From contig NC_089980.1 of the NCBI RefSeq assembly GCF_036417845.1, positions 66,524,501-66,588,500 on the forward strand: a stretch of 64,000 bases of DNA, given 5' to 3'. Every line of letters starts with the position of its first letter. Position 1 is the stretch's first letter. The position numbers and the translations under genes are program-made. Source of the DNA: Apteryx mantelli. Taxonomy: Eukaryota > Chordata > Aves > Apterygiformes > Apterygidae. Positions 24,268 to 37,800 of the stretch are shown one piece after another. The notes below the pieces were generated by a model. That model searched no databases, was not told the origin of the DNA, and worked only from the letters and a program-made list of their open reading frames with translations.

Positions 24268-27200
24268 GTGAGTGCTCTACCAGGTAGATTGTATTTATTC
24301 ATTGATTTACTTATTTAAGGAAAGAGACCATTTTTGCTGTGCCTCTTGCTGAGATGAATACTGTTGGCATTTAGTGAACATACTCCAAGTTAACTATAAG
24401 ACTGCTTAATATGCAAATCCCAAATAGCTGTATGTAAAAGGTAGGCCTGAAATGTTAAAGTTAGCCAAGACAGCAATTTTCCTCAATATGCATGCTAGTG
24501 GGGTTTTATGCTAATAAAATTAAGTGTCTAAATTTAAATGGGTTGATTTCTTGGGTACCTAAGCAGTTAGAGGAGGCTAAATCTTCAATTTTAGCATTGG
24601 TTTCTTACTAAAGTTTTGCGTAATTGCATGATTCCTTCTTTTGGGAGTTAAAAGTGCCATTTTTATGGAGCAAGAATGGTCTTGTAATTAAGCAAAGTAG
24701 TAGGGCTTTAGAAATTTGGGACTTAGTTCTGTGTTCTCCAGAGTTTTCCTATATTGCTTATGTCATTTTGAAACAAATTGATTATTCTGTCTGAGTTTAT
24801 ATATTTTTTAGGGGTTTCATGTTGTTTATATACTCTTATTACCTGAAAGTCTTGGGGGACCTGAGGAACTTTAGAGAATAGGAAAAGCAGATTTAGATGT
24901 CTTAAAATGTCTCTTAGATAGAACAATTTCACTCAGCCAAGTATCTAAAACAAATTAACTTTCCAGACATTTTCACAGTTGGGCTGGTTTGAAGCTCCAC
25001 AGTAAATGTTCAACAAAAGCATAGATTTAGGCAAGGTTCCTTTCTCCCGCCTTTCCCCCACTCTTACAAATCTCTCACTCCCAGTGCCAACCCAAAGGAG
25101 CCATCTCATCTCTCTGAAGAAAGAGGGTATTCAGTGACGGGCTTTGTGGATAACTGCACAAACACTGGTATTTGGAAAAACTCAATGACTTATAAATAAC
25201 CTGCTTTACTCCTTCCAGCTGGAGTACATAATGCTGAAACAAGTACAGTGTGGATTAGTATCCCTCTGCAGCTCATAGAAGCCAGTGGCAATTAACATAA
25301 TTCCCCCCCCCAACTAATATGCAATATCAGAACACTAAGTAATAATATTTATTCTTTCCTACTGATACTAGGGCTTTTTTGTAGTATGTATTGATGATCC
25401 AGTTGTATTCAAATACCTATGCCATTTTAAGACAGTGGCAATTTTATGGCAGATCCAATATACTGAGGCTGCATAGCTTTAATAGATAGGAACTAACAGA
25501 ACTGCATAGCATTCAGTTAAAGCTTACCTCTGATATACATTAGAGAGATCTTACTGCCCTTTGGATCCAAAGGATAAGAGTCTGTAAGTAGTAAAGCGTG
25601 TTGAAGAGGCTGAGAGAAGAAAGAACAGAAAATCTTCTTCAGTATTTTCTTAAAATAGCAAGGTTTGAATAATTTACTACATGTTGTATTCAGTTTAGGT
25701 CATACCACTTCTTAAATGTATGTTACATTTGTTGCCTATGTTATTTGCTGTTAGTTAATTACTAACATATTTTCTTGTCTGCAAATGTGGAGGGACCATA
25801 TATTTTGAAGTTCTACTCATCAAAATGTTTTATTTATTTAGCATGACATTTGCACATATTAAAATGCACATTAAGTATTTGCCTAGTGACCTTTAGAAAG
25901 TGAGCAACTTGTGCAAATTCCCCCCTCTCCCCAATACATTTCATTTCAAATCTTCTGCTTGACCTTGCTTTGGGTTGTGGTGATTTTAATGTGTTTTCGT
26001 CATAAACAGAAAAGCTAAAATAGAATGTCAGTCTCGATATCTTTGCTGAAAGCTGAGATAACATGGCGTATATATGTATGCAAAGAAGCAGAGGATTTTC
26101 TAAAGTCCTTTGGGAAACGTGGCAGACATACAGTTTGAAGTGCATCAGAAATACTATTGTATCAACAGAACTGGAGTGTGAGAATGTATCTACTAAAGGG
26201 ATAGGTCATTCAAGCACTAGATGAAGTGTATATAATATGGAATTAATTTCATGGGGAAAAAGAAAGAAAACTAAGATATGAGTGATGCCCTTTAAAAGGG
26301 ATAGCTTAATTGTTTGGGCAGATACAGCTTTTAGGGCCACATGTTAGCTCTGTACCAAAAAAACAACCAACAATAATTTTGCCAAATTTCCTTAATGTGC
26401 CAGAGAATTAAGTCTGAAGGTTTTAGAATATTTGCATTCTGAAAAAATTTGGAGGTGTGTGAGTGGGGGGAAGATATTTTTATGAAATAGATTTATGTTT
26501 TGCTATTATCCATTTGTCTTATCTAACAATTTCATGTTTTTAATTGTTTCAATAAGTTGCTGTTTAGAATGCTCTGATCTTTGGAAAGAATTAATGTGGG
26601 CCTTAGTAGCTCTTAAAATCATGACCTCTGTAGCTGAGAAAGAAACATAAGATTGACATACTTGTTCTAGGAATTCAGGATGTGTTTTAATATGGAGTTT
26701 GTGTATGCTAAAGGTCAGTACTTAAAAAACAAAAAAAAAACTTCCTTGAGCATCTGTGGATCACTGAATTCTTTGTTTAGGCCATATCTTTAATGGCATG
26801 TGAGCTTGAAAATCTGCATGGGGGTGGAGAGGAATGATGCATGCCCACATGTAAGCTTTTCTATCAGTCTGTTCTATTTTTGGTTATGTGATGGAGTAGA
26901 GGTACAGTCTGAGAATAGGGATTTGGTTGTGATGTGAAGGGCTGTAAAAAGGTTTTTCTGGCAGACAATGCCTACCTGGTTCTTAGGGCAGTTGCCTTAG
27001 TATCCATGGGAATATTCAGAGGGTAATTTAGCATACTAAATTAGGACCTAATACCTTAATTAAGGCTAGCAATTTCTATTAAGTTTCCTCCAAATTCTTT
27101 GTTGCTGATTGCAGTCAGACTGCAGTACACATAAAGCACATCCTTGGGTGTTTTGTTACTGACAATTTTATTAAAGCTGTTGTTCCAGTTCAGAATAACA

Positions 27201-28879
27201 AAGCTGATCAGTGAACATAATCTTTAACAGAAATGTCCACAGATCTAACTGGATTTCTCAAAACACTAGCCCAAACAGTTTATGCTAGTGACCTATTGAC
27301 AGTCTAAAGTTTGTACATCTAGACTAACAGCTTCATAAAAACTGTGATAACCATTTTCCAAAAATGTCCTTGTTAATTGATAAAGCATCTTTACCAGATG
27401 CTGCTTGTTCATCTTGAGTGTTCACACTAGGATTTTTTTTGCTGTGAAAAAGATCAAATGAAAAGAATTACCCGAAAAAATTTTGGGAAAATACTGTTAG
27501 GATTTTGTATATTCTGTGGTCAAAATGAATTTTCTTGGAAAAAAAAAATCATGTTAAACAAAAAATCTCAGCTCTGTCTTAATTTTAAAATCCACAAACC
27601 CAGGCTCACTCACCCCTGTCTTCCCCCTAAGTGGTCAGTCCTTTCCCACTGACATCTCCTATTGTTATGGTCAGATGATCAAGGCAAAGTGTATACTTCC
27701 TTTTGTGTCCAGTAGATAGCGATTCTTAATTGATGACTGCTACTTTCTTTCTGACATAAAGGAAATGAATGGGCAGTAGTGATTATTGCACATCTGTTGT
27801 TTTCTGTTGAGCATCCTGTACAGCAGTGAAACCGTCTTGAAGACTTTTTTTTCCCACCCCCCTTCCCCTCACCCCCTCTTCAGGGCTAGTTAATAGAGGG
27901 GATATGGGTGACAAGGGACAGTATTGTTCCCTTGTCACAGGTGTAGCCAGAACAGAAAAACAAATCACAAGCTGGAGCAGAATGACTTGTTTCTATCTTC
28001 CAAATAAGTCTATTTTACCAAAAAAACCCCACATCTTGTAAAGACTTCAGGAACGGACTGTATTTTGATTACTCGGCGTAGGTGATGAGTCATGTCTTCA
28101 TAGTGCAGTTAACTGTATTGTAGGTGTAACACTTCAAAATGATGCTGAATATGGCTTCCTCTGGGGGAAGGGAAAAACAAAATAGCACATACACCATGGA
28201 TCTAAGGTTGAAACTTTCGTGTTGCTTTTGCTATGACTTCTAGGATGTAGTTTTTAAGTGCTTTGGATCTTTTTCCATCTCTTACTTGGACATCTTTTGC
28301 TTGGTGTGTTGCAGCATAACTCAAGGAGAGTTGAGCAAACCTTAGATACAGGTGTCAGGAGCTCTTCCTCTGCTTCAGCCTCCCTGCCTTCCTGGAGAGG
28401 GCTCGGGGATGGAGCCAGCGGACGATCCTTGCCTAATTTTACAGACTGGAGAAGGAAGTGTGCTGGAAGTGTGTCGGATGGAGGGGCAGTGAAGTATGGA
28501 AAGGGACAGGGGTGAGCAGAAGGGGGCTTGAAGACTGGAGGAGGGGAGGAGAAATGTTTGGGAGAGCAGTTGAGATATGAGAATGAAACATATGGGTGAA
28601 ATAGGTACAAGGTGGTGGAGTGTATCAGAGCTTGTTGCTGGTGTGACATGGGGGACACTTTTCTTCATGACTCTTGTATTGGAAAGGAGCGAGTGAAAGT
28701 GGGATGTACGCAAGTCGGTGGCTGCCCTCTGTGCAAACCTAGAGTGTGTCTACAGGAAACCTTTTTGTTCTCTCTTACTGCACTAAGTACTTTGAAGACT
28801 GTTAATTGAAAGAGCTCTGTAAATCAGAATTCTTACCACTTAACATTGTTTTATGTTTTTATTATTTATTGTTTATTCC

Positions 28880-29534
28880 TGGTGGACAACAAGTAGACCA
28901 TGAGGCAGCAATGTGCCTTGTGGCCAAGAAGGCCAATGGTATCATTGGTTGCACTGGGCAGAGCGTTGCCAGCAGGTTGAGGGAGGTGATCCTCCCCCTC
29001 TACTCAGCCCTGGTGAGGCTGCATCTGGAGCGCTGGGTCCAGTTCTGGGCTCCCCAGTACAAGAGGGATGTGGCACTACTGGAGAGAGTCCAACAAAGGG
29101 CCACTAAGATGATTAGGGGCCCGGAGCCTCTCTCTTATGAGGAAAGGCTGAGAGAGCTGGGCCTGTTTAGCCTGGAGAAGGGAAGACTGAGGGGGGATCT
29201 TATCAATGCGTATAAGTATCTGAAGGGAGGGTGTCGAGAGGATGGGGCCAGACTCTTTTCAGTGGTGCCCAGCGACAGGACGCGAGGCAACGGGCACAAA
29301 CTGAAACACAGACAGTTCCATCTGAACATGAGGAAAAGCTTTTTCACTGTGAGGGTGACAGAGCACTGGAACAGGTTGCCCAGAGAGGTTGTGGAGTCTC
29401 CATCCTTGGAGATACTCAAAAGCCATCTGGACACAATCCTGTGCAACGTGCTCTAGGTGACCCTGCTTAAGAAGGGGGGGCTTGGACTAGATGATCTCCT
29501 GAGGTCCCTTCCAACCTCAACCATTCTTTGATAC
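28880..29534 (+). mobile_element. CR1 LINE, 5'-truncated, plus orientation
   Basis: This is the 3' part of a CR1 retrotransposon in the same orientation as the inferred host transcript. It begins near ctggtggacaacaagtagac, runs through the reverse-transcriptase C-terminus to TAG at 29454-29456, and continues through the 3' UTR (ggtcccttccaacctcaacc), ending in a decayed single terminal unit (attctttgata). It shares the pre-stop variant ATCCTGTGCAACGTGCTC and almost the same 5' truncation point with the inverted copy at 1,382-2,025, but extends about 25 bp further 5'. Confidence 0.96.
28888..29456 (+). pseudogene. CR1 ORF2 C-terminal fragment, frame intact
   Basis: An uninterrupted frame encodes about 190 residues of the CR1 ORF2 C-terminus. 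It begins [18 protein letters not shown], continues through [77 protein letters not shown] and [20 protein letters not shown], and ends CNVL-stop. The open frame extends about 80 nt upstream into unrelated flank, from 28,806. The endonuclease and the catalytic part of the reverse transcriptase are missing, so it cannot move by itself. Lack of frameshifts in this length points to a younger insertion than the copy at 1,382. Confidence 0.9.
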
Positions 29535-30404
29535 ATTTATTTTTTCTTGTTGCTTCCATGATGTTTAATTGCAGCATTTCTTTTAAGCAATGTGCCAGTA
29601 GCCTGCTTTTACAAAGTCTAAATATTTTGGTGCCTTAACTGACAGTGTTTATGTTGAGCTTGGACATGGCTGGTCAACTAAAGTTAGTGCACAACAACAG
29701 TGCTGCCCTCTTCCCAGGAGGTTTCTGATGTTTTTCAGATAAACTGCTTTTTCAGCTCGCTCTTGTCACTGGCTATCGCAAGGGCTTCTCTGCTCCTGCC
29801 CTGTCATCTCCCATCACATAACGGAGGAGGTGTAGAGACGCAGTTTTGCATCTGTGAGATGCTTTTTAGCTGGAAGCTTATAGCCTTTATTAAGTTAAAT
29901 GTGATTTGCAAAAACCAGGTGCATATGGCCACTGGAGATAGGAAAAGTGAGTAAGAATATACCATGCCATAGTCCTCAACAGAGATGAATACCAAATTCA
30001 CAACATCATAAATGATTCATGCTGCAGTTAATGCCCCAGTGATATATGTGCCCTTATGGTGTTGGCATAAAAACTGATCAAAAGTGGGATCCCTCTCTTG
30101 CTCTGATTTCCACCCCTAGTTTGCAAACAATACAGACTTATCGATCACATAATAATCCAGCATAGTTAAGGTTAAACTTTTATCACTTGCTCTTTTTTCA
30201 TGCGAGTGTGAACTGTTTTTATTTTAGAAAGCATGACTATATCTGTTCCAGCCAAATGCATGCAGATGAACTACTGATGAAATGTACGTGTACATTCAGA
30301 TCAAATATCATAAAATGGGAAATTTTCAGATTCCTGGAAAAACAGGGACCATAAAAACAATTTTAAGGTTTTCTTTTTTCTTCATTCTAGTTGTAAAGCT
30401 GGTC

Positions 30405-30439
30405 CTTCTTCTTCTTCTTCTTCTTCTTCTTTTTTTTTT
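30405..30439. repeat. (CTT)n microsatellite with T tail
   Basis: About nine CTT units followed by a T run. The transcript of the inferred gene would carry a pyrimidine-rich tract here, but no exon follows. Confidence 0.9.
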
Positions 30440-31480
30440 AATTAATCTTGTCCAAGGGTAATTTAAGCAATTAAATAATCCCTTGCTTTCTGAATGAGAT
30501 GCACAGAGACCCTGTTCATGCCTCCAAAGCCTTTTAAACATTTAGTCTATTCCCATAGGATTTTGGACTTATCTTGCATCTGTTGGCAAGCATTATGTTG
30601 TAGCTAAATATTCGTTGTGGCACCAGCCAAGTAATACAGGATAAATCCATAGAATCGGTTGAAATCTATTTGCACAAGTGTTTGTGAATTCCATTTCATA
30701 GGTGTCTTAAAGGGACACTGTTAGCATATTAAGGTAAGTTTTAAGAAACACAGTAAATCCTTAATTTGAGATTTTTGCAATCTAGTACTTCAGCGTAGTA
30801 CTTAAGACTTGTATCTTGCCTCTTGCATGACTCATGATAAACACTTGAATATTTGCGAGGCTTAATCATATTCAAAATGCTGTATAGAAATTTGCTAAAA
30901 TGTTTTTAGTATGGAATCTTGACTTTGAGAACAGATGTGACTTCTTTCATACTGAGCTAAGGATGCAATAGATGACTTATAGCAGGCCTATTTATTGTTT
31001 TACAGAATGTTCAGAGAAAGCTCTTTAGCTTGAGCATTGAGGCATTGATTACTATACACACAAAACAATCCCAAGAAAAATGTAAAAATACTTGGTCCGT
31101 TGAGGCAGATATTCACTAAAGTGTTGTGATATGTAGCTGTTTAGTAAAAGAAAATATAGCAGGAACTTCAACTGCTAAAAGAAAAAATTACTGCTTTTAT
31201 CAGCATTGGCATTGCTTTGAAGATACTAAACATTTGGTTTCCTTCTGGGAGAATTAGATTTTTTCCACTTCATCCTTTGTAAATATTTTTATTAGCTGCA
31301 TTTTGTAGGAATTTGAGAAAATATTTAATACATGGAAAAAATAAATGCAATCTGCATACCTATCTGTAGTTGCAAAAGTACAGTGTATCAAATGCTGGGT
31401 TTTTTTCTGTTCATGAATTTCTTCTGAAACTCAAAATTTTCCAGTATGGAATTTGACAGGAGGAATAACTATGGTTAACA

Positions 31481-31505
31481 TTTCTTTCTTTCTTTCTTTT
31501 TTTTT
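31481..31505. repeat. (TTTC)n followed by T run
   Basis: Four TTTC units pass into a T-rich stretch. It is a simple repeat with no associated gene feature. Confidence 0.85.
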
Positions 31506-32657
31506 ATTTTAAATAGTCTATTCCTCTTTTCCTTTGCCCCCCCCCATCATGTCCCAAGAGTGTATTCCTCCCCCTCCCCACCACCATTTCAACTTAACTT
31601 CTTTCCTTCAGCTATTGCTGTGAGCTGTATTTCAAGGATAAATGCAGTCTGAATTATATTTTATATTATATAATAAAAATTTAGGTGTGTAACCTAACTT
31701 AGTAAAGATAGTTATATTTTGTATTTGGATATCAGTCTTTTGTGATTAAATGACAGTTGGGGGTTGTTACTGGAGATATGACTTCTAATCCTGTTTTCAA
31801 GGTAGAATAAGAAAAACCTTAGCAATCATAACTTTTATATTTGTTTCTGCCATAAGGAAATAGATAGAAAAAATGTCCTCCATACATATCGGTTTGAATA
31901 CTAGCATTACTTGTTTTGTGGGAATATGTGGGTGAGTGGGTATCTTTAAAGCACACAATGTACCCATTTTAAAAAGGAAAGGAATGGGACTTGGTGAAAT
32001 GTTACTCTTGAGAAATGATTTTACAAGTGAAGCTAGTTAGGAGTTCTTCATCCAAAAATATTTTATTGGAAAATGGCAATTTATTGAAAACAGAACTTTT
32101 CACACAAACTATCGGCAAGAGAAGTTTCTGAGATACAGGATTGTAAGAAAATGTGGACCAGTTCTGTGGAGGAGCAGCAATGTAACTTAAAACTAAAGCA
32201 AATTCTTTCTCCCTCTGGGTTGTTCTGTTGCTGGTTGGGTTTTTTTGGTTATTGCTTTGATTACAGTCTTCCAAAGTTTGCTACCTCTTTCTCACAAAGA
32301 GCATGGATGCTTTCAAAATTCTACTTTCTTTGTTTTCTCCCATGAGATAGAAAGATACCTTTCTAGCTGCTTCTTGTGTATTGATGTTCCTTTATGGAAA
32401 TTGTTCGTATTGAACACGTTTTTCTTCCTTTGTTTTACTGTGAACAGTTTGCCTATTTTTCATGACAAAATATTCACCTTACTCCTTTTTGTTCTCCATT
32501 TGACATGCATTAAAATGTCCGCTGATGATTCATAAAAGAAGTTAAGACCTACTCCAAATTTTTACAGATTTGGTTTGAGTCCTTTCTTATTATTTTGGGT
32601 CTAAATTGTGTTGCTTATGTAATAGACACCATAACTGCCTGCCTCTTTTTTGGACAG

Positions 32658-32771
32658 CGCCAGTGTCATGGCTTTAATAATCTTCGTGATGAAGTGAAGC
32701 CTTTCGAAAGACTTGTGCACCACTTTCAGTTTCAGAGTAGAGAGCTTTTGATCAAATCAGTTACAGGATGA
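32658..32771 (+). other. Weak candidate alternative terminal exon
   Basis: After a pyrimidine-rich run and the acceptor cttttttggacag (ending 32657), one frame is open for 37 codons. It contains RQCHGFNNLRDEVKPFERL and VHHFQFQSRELLIKSVTG and stops at TGA 32769-32771. A canonical AATAAA lies at 32846-32851, with a CA-containing cleavage-like region (tgcatca) about 25 nt later. Entry phase 0 matches the phase-0 exit of the open frame in the 24,199 exon, so a short alternative transcript is conceivable. The peptide is not recognised, and AATAAA is common in AT-rich DNA. Confidence 0.2.
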
Positions 32772-32845
32772 TTGAAGAAGTTGTGCCAATTCTGTCTAGA
32801 ATCTGAAGCAAAATTATGATCAAACTTTTCTGTGTTTATTCTGGG

Positions 32846-32851
32846 AATAAA
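32846..32851 (+). terminator. Possible polyadenylation signal AATAAA
   Basis: A canonical hexamer 75 nt after the stop codon of the candidate terminal exon. It is meaningful only if that exon is real; isolated AATAAA motifs occur many times in this window. Confidence 0.15.
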
Positions 32852-34885
32852 TTCATGGTTTTAAAATTTGCCTTATGCATCAATATTATGAAAAATGCTA
32901 TTAAACTGGACTTTAAACTGTACATTATGATTTAAAATCTTGTTGTCTTACTGAAGCACATCTGTTAACACAAGCTCTAATGCTATTAATTTGGATAGGA
33001 CAATGGGCTCTTTATGAATTGGGTAGGATTAGTCCATTTAAATTAGTTTGCTCCTGAATTAATGATGCTCAAGGGTGGGAAGTTTGAAGTAATGACCATC
33101 TGCTGTGTTGGTAAAGGCCAGCAGACTTCAAGAGATGCTGACGACTCTGTAAGTCACTTCTGCTAACGGTAATATGTGTGTTGTTATGTGTAGAACAAAG
33201 AAACAAAAGCTGGGTGAAAGCGTAAAATTCAGATAAGGAAAATAATTGTTCTGTGAGAGGACTGTCTTCTCCAGCTTTGTAGTGTGTTTTGGGTTTTTTG
33301 TTTTTCCTTGGAAAAACAATCATTTTAATCATAGACCTAGTGGCCCCATTTTGCCAGGTGTGAGATGCCTCTGTGAGGGAGCAGGGGTGGAAGTTGCCTG
33401 TTCTGCCACAGGAGTTGAGAGCACTCAGTGACTATTGTGCCAGAAGAGCACAGAATCCTACCAACCAAACTTCCCATTCAGTATTATCTTCTGTTTTCCA
33501 GTTTTCTGCAGTCTTGGGAACAACTGTTTTTTGTTGTGGTTTGTTTTTCAGAAGAGATGAGAGGGCATAAGAACTACGGTTTTTTTTTCACTTTAGGGAC
33601 TGGAGAAGCCCCACATGCGAGTGCTGTTGCACTTCGTTGGCTGTGATGCAACAGGGCACATGCGGGAATCGGATGATTCCTCAACTCTATGTGTGCTGCT
33701 GCTTGTTCCATGCAGCCAGGTTGCAACCCAAGATGTTGTTTAAGTTCCTGAAGTAGTAATTCTCATAAGGCTGTTTTACAGCCTTTCAATGCTGAGAGCA
33801 GTGTGCATTTCTTGATACTGTCAAATCATATTTTGTCTTATCTCTGTCCATATTAGGTGCCAGGATATAGATGCTTCAGTAAATTCCTTAGCATAAATAA
33901 CTGTATAAATGATGAAGGCATGTCTAATTCAGTTTTTTGTTTTGTTTGTTTGTTTTTTAATTGCCCTGCATGAGAAGTTTCCTCACCTGGTAACTTGGAT
34001 TTTGGTCTTCAAGGTGAATGTCACAAGCCTGTTGAATGCTTGCTGGAAACGAGATTAGTATTTGGGGTTTTTCCTTAAACTGAAATTGGCAGTAATAATA
34101 GAAAAATCCATGCTTCATTCTGTGCCTGTGAAAAGCATAATGTAAATAAATATTTATATTACATCTATTTATATATAAATGTTTTACTATCTATGTAGTG
34201 ATGTACTTCCTGCAGTTGATCTTTATCAGTAAAAGTAAACATATCCTTTTCCCTTGATGATTCTTGTGTGTTAATCTAGCATTGCAAACCTGTGTTCTCA
34301 AAGATACTGTTTATGATAAATGTCTTGAAGATGCCAGTGTCCACAGTGTTTGGATTTGATAGGATGAATTAAAAGAGGAAAAATTTCTGAAGCATGCTTT
34401 ATGCTCTATATAAAGTATTGGTGTTTAATTGATGCTGTTTGGATATAGCTTTTTCACTGCAGTCTACAGTAGCAGGCTCATATTTACCAATAAGATGTGT
34501 ACAAAAATACATGTATTCTGAAAACAATGTTCCTAGCCCAAATATTTTAACAATCTTTGTATATAATTCTATAGTCCCGATGACTTTTAGGGAAGCTATC
34601 ATAGTCTGTTTTGCCTTCTAACTTAGCAAGTAATGCAATTTCAGCCCTGCTGCTTTCTTTTCCACTTTGCTTCTCTACTCTAAAGCTTCTGCTAGTGCCC
34701 AAAAGGAAATAGGAAAAAAAAAAATTGCTTCTGCAGCAGCTCTACTAGTTTTTGCTTTGCAGAAACAGAGCAGGATAGCATAGGAGAGAGACTCAACCAC
34801 ACATAGGTGTTGGAGCTGCTCTCTCATGAACCAGATTGGTTTCAGCAGGGTCCAAAATCAAATCACAAAAGCTGACGAGGATATT

Positions 34886-34898
34886 GGGGGGGGGGGGG
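34886..34898. repeat. G13 homopolymer
   Basis: Thirteen consecutive G residues in the inferred intron 2. The length is probably uncertain. Confidence 0.9.
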
Positions 34899-37800
34899 AG
34901 AGCAGAGAGGAGGCAGAACAGAAATTTCTGTCTGGGAATAAAACCTCTATTAAATAAAGAGGGCCTGTTGGGAAATATTGGGAAATGCGAAAGGGGAAGG
35001 AACAAAAGCAAAGGCAAGTGATGAGAAGAAGGGCATCAATGGCTAGCGGCTCTGCTAGCTGGCAGAGAGAGAAAGGAGCAGTGTGTTCCCTGACTGGCTG
35101 TGTTTCATCAAATTTAGAAACTTTGGAATGTGGAAAGACTTATCGAGGTTTATTTTTACTTAAAGATCATCCTGTTCATCTTTGCAAATCTTAACATGTT
35201 GAATTAGTGCTGTGACTATTTTTTTACACTGCTTTCAATAAAAGTGGCTAGTCAATCCTGCAGCTTACAACAGACCAGTATTTGACTGTTTATTATGCTG
35301 ATTGAATGAGCTACACTGGTACAGTCTGAAGATAGGAATTAACAATTGTCTATACTGAAGTACTGGAAACAGTTAAACTAACATCTATTACTTGTCCCCT
35401 AGTATATGTAGCAAGAGTTGGGCACAAATCCTCTGATTTGCTGTTCCTCAGACTTTCTTTGGATTCCTCAAAATCCAGCGTGCATTGAGTGCAACGGTCT
35501 GTTGTAAAGGGAAGGCAGAATAGTGACTGTGATCCTGAAGAATGTGGCTGTGAGTTATCTGGTCCATTAAAGGAAGTTTCCTCCTGTTCAGTCTCTGCCT
35601 CATCTTCTATCTCCCAGATGTCAGAGGGGTGTCACTTGCAGTGAACAGTGTCTGGGAACTGTTAAAAATGCCTAATGTATGAAACATAAAATCTTATTTG
35701 GGGGGAAAAAAAAAGATATTTCTTAGCAAAACTAAATCAAGTGATATATTGGCTTATTGCATATTGGATCATGCCACAATATTGTACAAGGAACTGTGCG
35801 AAGCTAGCAATTCTGCAGTTTGCTTTTATATAGAATTAATTCCATGTGTGTTAGCCAGTTGCACTGGCTGTCCATTTTCCAGCATACCAAATGTTTGTTT
35901 TCTGACAGGCTCTTTTTTTCCCTGTCACTAAAAAAATGGGGATTTTTTTTTTTTTAATTAGCTGCCTTGTGCAGTTCCAGCAAACTAACATGTATTCTAC
36001 TTGCTATATATTTCCTATTACCATAACTGATTGCTTGGCTTAAGACTGTTCCGTTTCTGATGAACCTTGTTTAATATGTAGTACTATGCTCATGAATCAT
36101 CACATTGAAGGAAACCTGCTCAGAAATTGTTTGCCAGAAATACATGAATAGCTTTTCAGTACATGTTCTACTTAGTTCGCATTTGTGATTGGGCTGTAGT
36201 TTCTATTTAGATGTGGGCAGAAATAGCATGTGCATGCCACTTTTAGAATACCATTCTGCTTTATATATAGCATTTTTAATCCTAAAGAGCCTCAAAAGCA
36301 TCATACAAGTGACAGTGCATGCGTGGAGCTTCTGTGGAATGCAGCCTTCCTGGGATAGATGAAAGCAACCAGGAGGGAAACTGGGGTGTCAAACATTGTG
36401 CCATAATAAGGCATACGGGAACACACAGGCTATCTGCTACCAGTTCGGAGTCTATAAGGCTCTTTAGTGTCCTCCTTGTTATTAATATGTCTTTTTCATT
36501 TATTTCAGTTGAAATAAAGTTCTTCAACCTTTCACTAGATACATTCTAATAATCTTGCTAAATATGATGTGACTGAAATCTGAGCACACTGATACATCAG
36601 TTGAAGTAGATGTTTGATAGAGTCCTGGGCGGAGGGGGCAGAACAAAACTACAATAAAACCTCTCAGAACATATGAGTAACTAGTTATCTATTTCAGTTT
36701 TAAGGCATGCTTAAATTGAAAAAGGAAAAACATATTTTTGTAATCAATTCTCTGAAAAGTAGAGTAGGTACATTTATTTCCTTAAAGAAGTATGCTGAAT
36801 CTTCAGAGACTTGAAATTGGTAGTTATAGGTAATCTATTTTAACCAGTAATAATAATTTATAACAAATCAATTAGATAGTTGAGTTTGTGTGTAAATTTT
36901 GCCCAAAGCTAACTTTGAAAAAAGACAAAATAATTCTAGAAGAAATATAAAAGTGATGTTATTTTAACCCTCTGGGTGTTACATAATCTATTTTATTTCC
37001 CATTTTATTTCATACCTACTTTGAAGAGAAAGGCAAATAATAAGAACTATTTAACAGAAGCACCATATTATATTTATGTATATATATTTTAAAATAGATA
37101 AAACTTTTCTTGCATTTAGACCCGAGACTTTCAAAAAATAACTGGTAGCTTTGAATACCTCAACCTGAACTGAAGTGCCTTGATTTTGCAAAGTATGCCA
37201 AATGCTTATTTTCCACCATTTAGGCCGGATGCCAAAATGACTAATCAGTTTTGAAAAAATTGGCTTTTGTTCTGTGTAATTATGATGCATTGCAGCTTCT
37301 TTCCCAACTCTAATGACTTTTGCTTAAACGGTACTGGAATTAGATTAAAAAAAGAAAAATCCTCATTTCCAGTAAAGGTCTGCTTTAAATTTTGTTAGTA
37401 TAACCCTCCTAGCGTGATAAGGACTGATCAGACTTCAGACTTGTGTGTTCCCTGAGGTGAGGTCATGGAAAAAGTCTTCTTTTGGCTGCTGTCACTAGGA
37501 CAGAGCTAGGAAGCCTTCTTTGAACTCTGCTTATGAGACATCTCCTTTTTACACAGTCAAAGGAAGCATCTACCTGTGGTTGGTCTAAGCAGGAGCTGAG
37601 ATGTTGGAGAGAAGTGTTTGAGTGTTGCAACAACTGTGCTCCTTATTGAAAGGATTTTATCTGAACCATTTCAAAGGTCAGGACTGAGAGGTTGAAGTGA
37701 ACCCTGTCACTGTCAATGGCATATGCATGAGGGGAGAGTACTTCAGTTGAATGTAAGCATGATTATACCTTCTGCTCTCTTGTCTTTGCGTGTGTGTGTG

